A DNA stretch of 26,654 bases, taken from NCBI GenBank assembly GCA_003427395.1, contig BFEA01000313.1, forward strand, positions 1,362,202 to 1,388,855, read 5' to 3'. The stretch comes from Chara braunii (lineage: Eukaryota; Streptophyta; Charophyceae; Charales; Characeae). Positions 18,818 to 26,654 of this stretch are shown one piece after another; the first letter of the stretch is position 1; every line of letters begins with the position of its first letter. The notes below the pieces were generated by a model. The model had not been told where the DNA came from, ran no database searches, and saw only the letters and a list, made by a program, of their open reading frames with translations. Made by a program: the position numbers and the translations under genes.

Positions 18818-18885
18818 CGGTTCACACGTAGCGCAGTCAGTCCGGTCTAGGTCGAGTACATCGCTGCTGCGCTACGCGTGAACCG
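18818..18885. repeat. 19-bp inverted repeat with 30-nt loop in the B 3' LTR
   Basis: CGGTTCACACGTAGCGCAG (18818-18836) pairs with 18867-18885 with one mismatch. A phrase CAGTCAGTCCGGTCTAGGTC occurs just before the hairpin and again in its loop. Confidence 0.8.
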
Positions 18886-19075
18886 GAAGTGGTGACGGCT
18901 CAGCGTGGAAGGAGACAGGCATAGCCCGACCTTCGGAGCGCCGGCCATAGCTGGGACCTGCGCTGTACTCTGCCAGCACGTAAGGGCTGTCAAAGGTCTG
19001 GGTTATCGAGGTCTGCTGGAGGCGAGAGAAGTTGGTGCCCTGGTGGACCCTCCTCCGGAGTGGGGTTCCAGGGTG

Positions 19076-19292
19076 GTGGCGCTGCAGCCATAGCTGCAGC
19101 TTCTTCCTCAGAGGTCATATTGCCAGGGTTTGGTGGCGCTGCCGCAGACTTCCATCCGGGAAGTCTTCTGACACTTCATCATCATCAGATACCGTGGCGC
19201 TGGTCTTCTTCTTCATCCTCTGAGTGGCGCTTGGCCTCAAAGGCCTGTTTCAGGGTGGCGCTTCCCTTTGGAGGCTGTATCTGGGTGGCGCT
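19076..19292 (+). repeat. GTGGCGCT motif, six copies with about 30-bp periodicity
   Basis: Copies begin at 19076, 19133, 19194, 19224, 19255 and 19285. The gaps are 57, 61, 30, 31 and 30 bp, so all fit a unit of about 30 bp. The sequence between copies has diverged. Confidence 0.85.
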
Positions 19293-19348
19293 TGATGTTT
19301 CACGGGCTCAAGGGTGTCACAAGTGGTTACTTAGGGTTGTGGAGTGAA

Positions 19349-19372
19349 GCGCTGCTCATTTCTGAGCAGCGC
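19349..19372. other. Perfect 10-bp hairpin (GCGCTGCTCA)
   Basis: Arms 19349-19358 and 19363-19372, loop TTTC. Strong stem in the R/U3 area of the LTR. A transcript-end role is possible but not shown. Confidence 0.75.
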
Positions 19373-19763
19373 ATTGTAGTATTGAGGTTATCCTGACAAT
19401 TCGAGACTCTTGAGTTTGATAGACAGTGTGATACTGGGTTTGGACTATCATCGTTTCATTGTTTCCTGGATGTGATCTACTCGGCTTTTCTTTATGACTG
19501 GTTGTGAGGATTGAGTGGAGTGAATTGCACTTTAAGTGTACCCTGTCATATCGCATGGTCAAGTATTCCGCTGTGTTTATCTCTCCCTATGCGGTGTGAT
19601 ACTCCTATCCTCTCGCCTTCCTTCTGTGTATGTATGGGCATACCTGGAAGTTTATGTGAGTGAGTGTTGAAATAGAATGTTAGAATTCATATAGCTAGCC
19701 CCCTGGGGCCTACCGGAAGCTTCTGGGCCGGGGCCCAGGCCAGCCAGGCTGCGAAAGCAGACC

Positions 19764-19788
19764 AGCTCTTTCCATATAGGAAAGAGCT
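19764..19788. other. Perfect 10-bp hairpin (AGCTCTTTCC)
   Basis: Arms 19764-19773 and 19779-19788, loop ATATA. Stable palindrome inside the B 3' LTR; function unknown. Confidence 0.75.
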
Positions 19789-20385
19789 CGCTGCTTGGCC
19801 TTCCATTCGCTAGCGACAGCGCTGCTGGAGCGGACGCTCGTGGGCTGCTGCTGGCACTGAGAGGCAAGGTGCAAGCACGTGCGGTCATGTGTGAGTGAGT
19901 GCACAGCTGACGGCAGCGCCATAGCCCAGCCTCCATAGCTGGATGGGCTTGGACTACAGTGAGGCGCAGGGGTGGTCTTCGGGTGTACAGAGGGAAGATG
20001 TGGGTGTAGGACGAGGGAGAGAAGAGAAGGATAAAGATAATGATGATGTGAGGGCACATACCTGGTATTGGCGATGGTCTTGGGCGACATCTTCAAGTAC
20101 TTCGTGGGCTGCTGACGTCAACAGTTGCATTGTCAATTAGTAGGCTAGTAGTAGTTGCGTAGGGAGTAAGCTGGGCGCCGAGCGCCAACTAGGGAGATAG
20201 GCCTGGACACATACGTTGGTAGTGACGAGAGCAAGCTGACATTGACATTTGGTTTGCAGTGTTACGATTCTCCATTGGTGTCTTATTGGTGTGATGCTGC
20301 TTTTTGGACACTGTGACACGATCTGGCTTTCAATGTGATTATGCAATCTGAATATTGCCATCTCGCTATTGCTCATTTTCCTTGC

Positions 20386-20536
20386 GATTCCATCTAACGT
20401 AGTTTATTTTTGTCCGTTCGATCTATCCTTTTGGTGTGGCAAACACAAATTGTGGATAAGAGCCACTCTCGACAGCCTGACCTACTCACTGCAGAGAAGA
20501 GGATCACTGATAACCCTTCACTACCACACAGCATCA
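20386..20536. other. Unassigned junction between element B and truncated element C
   Basis: About 150 bp with no supported gene. Element A at the equivalent place carries the chromo-like tail and 3' LTR, but no convincing alignment could be made here. Confidence 0.5.
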
Positions 20537-21780
20537 CCCTCCTGTTCTGAATACGTCGTCACCTACAATGTCGTCAATGTCGTACCTTCCGTCCATGTCT
20601 GGCGGAATCATGGATCTTCTGGATGGAAACTGTTGACTTGTGACACAGGGCAACAACTTTGAGGTATGAAACACGGGTAGGTGTGGAGGTGTGCTGGGAT
20701 CTCTACTGTGTAGGACGGCCCATCCTCTCCGCCCTTAACTTCTAGAACTGGCCACGATCCTCTATACGCAGGCAATAGCTTCTGCGAGATGTTCTCCACG
20801 GGCGCAAACTCTTTAGACTTGACCCAGACTAAGTCGCCTACTCGAAACTGCGACGGGCGACGGTGCTTATTGGCTTGCTCTATCATTCTATGTTGGGCCT
20901 TCCTGAGGTTCTCTACAACGATAGCTAACTCCTTTTCGTGCTGTAATGCAAACTCCCTGGTATCGGGCGGTAGCTTGCGAATCTGATCCCGATTAAGTCC
21001 CTCAAACGGTCTGCGTGGTCTAAAGGACTTGTGCAACTCATTGGGAGTGCGGCAAGTAGACAAGTGCACGTTCTTATTGTACGCACTGGCTACTTTGGGC
21101 AACATCTCATCCCAATTGATCTGATCCGGTCTAATGTACATATGTAGAACTTGTTGCAGGATCTTGTTCATTTGTTCAGTCTGACCGTTAGTCTCTGGAT
21201 GATGGCCAGATGACATCAGCAACTTGGAGCCATAGACTCTCATCAAATCCTGCCAGTTCTGACTAGTGAACCGGGTGTCTCTATCACTAACTATAAACAG
21301 TGGAATCCCGTGTTCACTGACCCAATGATCAAAGACCTTATGAATGACTAATTATGTGCGTGCCCCTGAAAGCAAAGGAACAAAAACAACATACTTACTG
21401 AATCTATCAACTATTGCCATGACTTGGCTCTTGCCGTGCCTACTCTTGACATGGGTGTCCATGAAGTCAATGGACACTGAATCTCCTGGCTGATCAGGAA
21501 TAGGCAAGGGTCTGAGAAGACCTAGAGGGGCACGTGTAGAGGTCTTATTTCTCTGGCAGACCTGACAACTGCGAACATACTCTATGCAGTCGGCCTTCAT
21601 CCCGGGCCATATGTACGCGCGCATGAGGTTAGCTAGAGTTTTTTGCCAACCAAAATGTCCCTCAGTATCGTGGCATTCCCCTAGGATCAAACTACGGATC
21701 TCCTCACTGTTAGGAACGCACAATCGGTCAACTACGGTAGTCTTTTCGAATAGCAACCCATCAGTAGTGCGGTAGTCCGG
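20537..21780 (-). pseudogene. pol: Integrase, element C (3'-truncated, with shared stop)
   Basis: Zinc finger (HDTEGH ... CQVC), core Asp residues in SIDFMD and VSDRD, and Glu in HPETNGQTEQ are present. TAA at 21352-21354 lies at the same codon as in element A, between the first two catalytic residues. A one-base loss near 20675 shifts the frame after HLHTYP. The alignment with A ends near 20537, so the chromo-like tail is gone. The Arg codon that is a stop in A (3779) is still Arg here. Confidence 0.88.
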
Positions 21781-21816
21781 TTCGGATTCTGGGCCTTCTT
21801 TACTCTCTTGAGGAGG

Positions 21817-22677
21817 TCACGATACGCCTCTCTTAACTTGCTGTTGCACGTCTCTCCCTATATCCAGATAATGAACTATCGCTCCAAAGTAGTCAGCTAT
21901 CCTACTCAGAGCGTCCGCAACTACATTATACTTCCCTTGGACTGGCTTAAGCTCAAAGTCATATTGGTCTAAGTCTGCGGCCCACCTAGTAAGCTTAGGT
22001 GTCATCTTGGCCTGCGTTTTTAGCCACCTTAATGTCTCGTGGTCCGAGTAGACTTTGAAGTGCCTCCCAAGCAAGAAGTGCTTCCAGTGATCTAATGCTT
22101 GCCTGAGAGCGTAGAGTTCCTTCTCATAGGTAGATATCGCTACCTTCTCTGAAGGCATCCTAGCAGACATAAACTCTACGGGTCTATATCCGTTGCCATC
22201 GTCTTGCTGTAATACAACACCTATACCATACGAGCTCGCATCAGTCGTGACGACAAAAGGTAAGGACGGATCGGCTACCTTAAGGACCGGGTACTCTATC
22301 AACGCCTGCTTCAATTTCCTCATGGCAGACGTGCAGTCCTTGTCCCACTTCCAGATTGTTTCTTTCTTCAGCAACCTGCAAAGGGGTGCAGCGATGGTGG
22401 AGAAGTTTCTCACAAACTTCCTGTAATAGTTAGCTAGGCCTAAGAACGACCGCAACTCTGTCAACGTGCGGGGTGTAGGCCAATCTCTAATTGCTGCGAT
22501 CTTACTATCTTCTGGTTTGATGCCGTCTCCGTCGAAGACATGGCCTAAATACAGAACTTGAGTCTTTGCCCATTCGCACTTCTTTGCATTGATCTTGAAG
22601 TTGGCCTCTCTCAGCTTCTCCAAAACCTGCCTTAGATGACCCTCATGCTCCTGGAGGGTCCTACTGGACATTAGAAT
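21817..22677 (-). pseudogene. pol: RT thumb, RNase H and connection, element C (longest intact stretch)
   Basis: An open frame of 284 codons starts just after the RT active site. It contains the thumb (LGHVFDGDGI, FLGLANYYR), RNase H with TTDASSYGIG, TYEKELYAL and YSDHETLRW (all three acidic positions kept), and the connection (QYDFELKPVQGKYNVVADAL). It is the best preserved RNase H in the window. It ends in a frameshift near 21817. Confidence 0.9.
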
Positions 22678-23100
22678 CTCATCTTAGTAGACTACTACAA
22701 ACCTGTCTAACCACGGCCTAAACAAGTCATTCATACAACGTTGAAAAGTTGCTGGCTCATTGATTAGTCCAAAGGGCATAGTTATAAACTCGTAGTGCCC
22801 ATATCTAGTCCGGAACGCGGTCTTATACTGATCACCAGGATGGACCTCTATCTGATGATATCCGTACTTCAAGTCTATCTTTGAAAAGTACTTGCAGCCC
22901 TGCACCCAATCTAAAAGATCATCTATACGGGGCAACGGCTCCGCGTTCTTCACAGTGATAGCATTTGAGACCCCTATAGTCAATGCACATTCTAAGCTCT
23001 CCCTCCTCCTTTGGGACAAATAGAACAGGTGCTCCAAATGGAGACGAACTGGGCCTAAGCCAACCCTTCTCTAAGAGTTCATCTAACTGCTTGCGCAACT
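22678..23100 (-). pseudogene. pol: Reverse transcriptase palm, element C (active site lost)
   Basis: [28 protein letters not shown] and [10 protein letters not shown] are readable. One inserted T near 22966 shifts the frame in the IDYRGLN block. The active site that is YLDD in element A (4747-4758) reads Tyr-stop-Asp-Glu here (22678-22689), so polymerase activity is lost twice over. Confidence 0.9.
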
Positions 23101-23838
23101 CCTCCAATTCCTGCGGGGACATCCTATACATTGCTCCTTTAGTAATCCTGCTGCCAGGTTCGATCTCAATGCGATGCTGGATGGGCCGCGGGACTACCCC
23201 TATAGGAGGCTTAGCTAGATCTGTGTACTCTTCCAGCAGCTTTGCAATGGCGGGATCTATGGGTTTTTCCTCTTTAGGCTCGGTAACTGGCCTAACATAG
23301 GCTACAAAAACATGTTCTTCCAGCTGCTCCTTCTTCACTAACCTCGCGAACGCAGGAGCGCTAAGGCAGCAATGTGGCAGGGAGTTGTCTACTCCTGACA
23401 CATGAAGCAGACGGGTCGTCTTGACCCCGCCTGACGAGCTAGGGAGCCAACACTCATGCTCTCTCAGATGGAGTGTGGCCCCGGCTGCCTCTCCCCAGTC
23501 CATTCCTATGACTATATCGAAGGGAAGGTTGTCTTCTACGAGGAGAGTCAGGGAATGGAGAACTTTCTTCACTTTCCCATCTTTCTCTAGGCGAAAGTAC
23601 GCCTGGACTCCCTCTATGTAATCCTGTACTCGCATTGTGCGATTGCCTGCGAGGATACTCACTATGGGGTTTGTTAACTTCTGGGCCTTTAGCCCCAACT
23701 TCAACTTCTGCGGCGCCTTTCTACTAATATAGCTGCCGCGTGGCCCCACTATCTACTAGGGGCCCTACTCTACCTCTGAAAATCTCTATGTCTACTAAAA
23801 CTAGTTGTCCCCTACTCTCCTTCTTCATCTTGGTCCAG
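23101..23838 (-). pseudogene. pol: Aspartic protease and PR-RT linker, element C
   Basis: Preceded by VDIEIFRGRVG, the protease motif DSGATR is intact but is followed at once by a frameshift (stop at 23724). The rest (SYISRKAPQKLKLG, FDIVIGMDWG, RIEIEPGS) is open in another frame to RT. The upstream linker reads in the -1 frame relative to gag and is open through the gag stop. Confidence 0.85.
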
Positions 23839-24014
23839 GCAGGCATTCTCTCCTTTAACTCGTCGGCCACGCCTGTAAGGGAAGTGCCTAGAGAGACTCT
23901 GACACAAGCAGTCTCTGGACAGCTATCTAGGCACCAGCCTGCAACCTCTACCATCGGCACATGTGGTGTGGGAGTTTCTGGCCGGCTCGCACTCGCTTCC
24001 CCACATGGCCTTGT

Positions 24015-24039
24015 GGTAGGGGCAGTTGCTACCCCTACC
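24015..24039 (-). promoter_or_regulatory. Stem-loop overlapping the gag stop codon, element C
   Basis: Identical to 6070-6094: 8-bp stem GGTAGGGG/CCCCTACC, 9-nt loop. Pol is open in the -1 frame across this site in C. Candidate gag-pol recoding signal. Confidence 0.5.
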
Positions 24040-25844
24040 GGCGGCTGCCTTTTGACCCCTGGGCAGCCGAACGGGCCTCTCTATACTTTGGACAGTATTT
24101 AATGATGTGGCCAGGGTCACCGCAATATATGCACTGCCCCTGATCCACACGTTGTTGCCATAAGCGTTGGTCCAAGCCCAAGTCTTCCCAAGGCCGACCC
24201 TGTGGCAGCCCTGGGTGCCAACCNCCTCTCCAAGAGGGTGCCCTGTTTCCCCTATTCGGTGACCGATTCCCTCTATTAGGCGACCCATTCCCTGAACGGT
24301 TTTGCGGGGGACCTTGACCCCTTCCTCCCACTTGGCGGTTTCCTCCTCTACCGCCAACCCCCTGATCGCTCTGGGAACGGCCCCCTGAGGCCCGCCCCCC
24401 TTGGCCTGGGCCTCTACCTCCTCCTTACGGCCTCCCTCCAGCCGTGCCAGCAGCGTAGGTCCTCCCCTGACTAACGCTATTGTCCTCTTCCTCAAGCCCT
24501 CACTCAATCTGCTCGTAGGGGACTTCGTCTACACCACCCTCATGTAAAGTAAGGATCAAGCGATCCTTGGTCTTGACCTGTCCTGAGATGGTGCGACCTT
24601 TCCACTTTTTGCCCTTGTCTAGGTCCTTATGCCAAAAAGTGGAAATTGACATGGACCGCGCTTCAAAGGCTACCACTTCCGTGCTCAAAGCGTCATAGGT
24701 CATGGTAGGCTGCTGACTCTTCTCAAAGAAATGCCCGCGCAGCTGTTCGGGCATTGCACGATAGAAGAGGTTGACCAGTTGGGTCTCAGTGACCCCATGG
24801 TCCGGGACGGCGACTAGCTCGTCCATCACACCCTTGAGTGTTCTAGCACTCTTCCACTGACGAGAGTGGATGGTTTGCAATCTATCGGAGGTTTTGACAC
24901 TACGTGAGACATCTTTCGGACTGACTATCGGAGGCTTTGACGATTCGCAATTGTCAAAATTCTCCTCTTTCTTCCCGCTATAGGAGTCAGGGAACTTGCC
25001 CTTTTCTCCCTTCGGGGACGTGCTTCCTCCTCCTTGGGAGCAGTCAGTCTGGCGGCTTCTATGGCGCCCGTGCAATAACGCTCCGTGCCCTCTAGGCGGG
25101 CCTTCACCTCTGAGCCCACCTGCGTCGCTAATTCCCTTGCAAAGTCCCTGAGTCCCAACCGTATAGAGCGCAAGGCAATGTCCTGACCTCTACCAAACAG
25201 ATATTGTTCTTCCTGAACCTGGGCCAGGCGCTCTATGTTTCTCGCCATGATCTCCATCTTCCCCAGTAGGTCCACCTGCGTCGCCATCTGCGCTCTTTAC
25301 TTCTTTACCTCCTCCAATTCTTTCGCCACCTGGCTCGCTGCCTCTGTTCTCCTTTTCCTCTCCCTCGTCAGTCGGAACTTCCACTCCATCCTCTTCTCAT
25401 CTTCCATAGCTGCCGCTTGAGTGGGTCTTCTTCTGCATCCCACTCTCTCATGGCCGCCTCTTGTTCTTCCCTGGGCACATACATTAGTGCTTCCTCTTCT
25501 TCTCCCAGGGATAAACCAGCAACCCACTCCGTAATCTTCTTCTCCATTTGATCTTCCTTCGTTCCACTGGATTCTCCTCTCCCCCTTGTCCTTCGCCTTT
25601 CCAATGGCGGTTCTTCTACCTCTTCCTCCTCTTCTACCGCCTTGAACTTCTATTCTTCTTCTTTCTTTAACCTCTCTTTTTCTCTGCCATGTCCTCCTCA
25701 ATCTTCTTCAACTTCGCCGCCTGTTCTTCTATCAAGGCCTTCTTCTTGGCCTCCTTCTTCTCTCTTCTTTAGGATGGCGGCGGCCTTCGCATCCTGCTCC
25801 GCTGTATAAGGGAAGGTGCTCGTTCTTGTACGCATGTCTACCAT
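24035..25844 (-). pseudogene. gag: Gag of element C (broken, internal deletion)
   Basis: ATG at 25844 (MVDMRTRTS). Coiled-coil region, helical region (EKRMEWKFRLTRERKRR), gag core, Gly/Arg-rich part with fewer NRGNRSP repeats than element A, CCHC knuckle CIYCGDPGHIIKYC and terminal SKGSRR. Lesions: a 4-nt loss near 25775, a single-base frameshift near 25410, TAA at 25297-25299, a deletion of about 0.2 kb at about 24915-24955 (between ENFDN and DVSRSV) and a TGA in the EQIE block near 24500. One N at 24224. Confidence 0.88.
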
Positions 25845-26654
25845 GGTGACAGATACACAACCAAGTGACGGTTCCGCTCCTCACCACTTAGACGTCCCCA
25901 CTGACCGACTTACTTAAGACTGACTCAGTCTATGGACCACAGGATCCGTATAGAACCCTGTCAGCTATGGTCTCTAGCCTAGACTCTAATACTACAGTCG
26001 TCACTACAGGATGTGTTGCTGACCAGAAGGCATTTAAGGAGATCCCCCGTAACTCCTCAGGAATTCTTTAACGTCGCAAACAGGACGACGCGGTCAGCAG
26101 ATCCTCTCAAGACTTAGACGGCCCGTTGTGCAGCCCACAACTCGGATTTTGGGCCTACCGTGCCACACCGAGCAGCCCGCAGGTCAGTACCGGTCCTTGG
26201 GAGGGTTTGTGTCCTCCGGGACAGTCGAGTCGTCAGACACAGCCTTTAGCCCTACTCAGCCCGTGTGGGTTTGGTCAACGAGACCCTATCCTTCATACAC
26301 GGAGTCCTAGCACCTGGACAGAATGACTCTATGCAGAAAGAAGAGGCAGACAGACTCAGACTCAGCAAGTACCATAGGGTGAGTGCACATCCATAGGGCG
26401 AGGGGGTAGGCTAAGGGCTTGGCGAGATTATACCAACTCCAGCTTGGTCAAAATCGTGGTCAACGGCTCCGGTCAACGCCTCGGTCAACGCTTGGTCAAC
26501 GCGGTCACACCCCTATCAATGCTCCGGTCAACCCTTTGGTCAACACCCAGTCAACATCTAGGTCAGCTATGGCTGCCGGCACCTTCTTCCTCGCCAACCT
26601 CCCTTCTCTTCCTCCTCCACCTTTCTTCTTTCTCGCCCTTTCTCTCTCTCTTTT
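25845..26654 (-). other. Leader of element C (runs off the window)
   Basis: Aligns with 8118-8900. No supported ORF. Plus-strand GGTCAA (sense TTGACC) occurs at 26446, 26458, 26471, 26483, 26494, 26526 and 26538, mostly 11-13 bp apart. The right end is CT-rich. Confidence 0.8.

Larger units (their letters stand above)
1..20385 (+). mobile_element. Element B: Ty3/gypsy chromovirus-like LTR retrotransposon, outer element of the nest, 5' end cut by the window
   Basis: Seen in order on the plus strand: LTR end (686), tRNA-Met-type primer-binding site (690-701), leader, gag, protease, reverse transcriptase, RNase H (inverted), integrase with chromo-like tail, polypurine tract (about 18163-18182) and 3' LTR. 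The leader is split by the 1211-10783 insertion. Removing it leaves a leader of about 1.3 kb (687-1210 plus 10784-11537), close to the roughly 1.4 kb leader of element A, which supports the two halves belonging together. The last 365 bp or so of both LTRs match well (321-685 against 19997-20385). Gene order PR-RT-RNaseH-IN is that of Metaviridae. No env-like frame follows integrase. The element is dead: stops, frameshifts, a solo-LTR insertion and an inversion. That the left and right parts are one element is an inference. Confidence 0.75.
18183..20385 (+). repeat. 3' LTR of element B
   Basis: Starts TGCAAGGATC immediately after the polypurine tract. The last 389 bp (19997-20385) match the 5' LTR, ending CCTTGC where the 5' LTR has CCTTGCA. 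That would make it about 2.2 kb. It contains no supported gene. Several structural repeats lie inside (hairpins near 18234, 18818-18885, 19349-19372 and 19764-19788; GTGGCGCT array). The middle (about 18260-19990) has no counterpart in 1-320. An insertion or replacement in one LTR is likely, and the outer boundary is less secure than the start. Confidence 0.7.
20537..26654 (-). mobile_element. Element C: truncated sister copy of element A
   Basis: Aligns with element A in the same strand and order from integrase (about 20537 against 2590) through RNase H, RT, PR, gag and leader to the right window edge (26654 against about 8900). The chromo-like tail, polypurine tract and 3' LTR are missing on the left. 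The 5' LTR and primer-binding site would lie beyond the right edge. It is highly similar to A but has its own lesions, including a gag deletion of about 0.2 kb. Confidence 0.9.

Noticed and set aside
20386-20536. Diverged chromo-like tail of element C
   Set aside because: A few matching residues can be forced in one frame, but spacing and stops do not fit; left unassigned.

Overview
The window is a nest of decayed Ty3/gypsy-type LTR retrotransposons with no recognisable host gene. The primer-binding sites match the 3' end of initiator tRNA-Met in its plant-style form (TGGTATCGGAGC), the integrases end in a chromodomain-like tail, and GC content is moderate. This points to a nuclear genome of the plant lineage. 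A charophyte-like alga is only a guess. There is no sign of bacterial organisation. Three single N calls lie at 1002, 9299 and 24224.

Layout. Element B (plus strand) is the outer element. Its 5' LTR enters from the left edge (1-686), followed by a primer-binding site (690-701) and a leader. The leader is split at about 1210 by a DNA-transposon-like element with 28-bp terminal inverted repeats (1211-1238 and 10756-10783). Inside that lies a complete but dead 9.0-kb element A (minus strand, 1428-10450) with two LTRs, a primer-binding site, a polypurine tract and a 4-bp target duplication. The B leader resumes at 10784 and is followed by gag (11538-13431), a canonical -1 frameshift heptamer (13410-13416), protease, reverse transcriptase (RT), integrase with a chromo-like tail (to 18142), a polypurine tract, and the 3' LTR (18183 to about 20385). 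Two further events broke B: a 1.1-kb solo LTR of a related family landed in the RT (14526-15636, duplication GGTA), and the RT-thumb/RNase H block was inverted in place (about 15896-16691).

From about 20537 to the right edge is element C (minus strand), a sister copy of A. It has lost its integrase C-terminus and 3' LTR, and its 5' LTR lies beyond the window.

Function. Gag would build the particle; protease, RT/RNase H and integrase would copy and insert the element. Every copy carries stops and frameshifts, so none can be autonomous now. Points of most interest are the nested order, the in-place inversion, an integrase stop codon shared by A and C, recoding signals at both gag-pol junctions, and repeated sense-strand motifs and hairpins in the LTRs and leaders.
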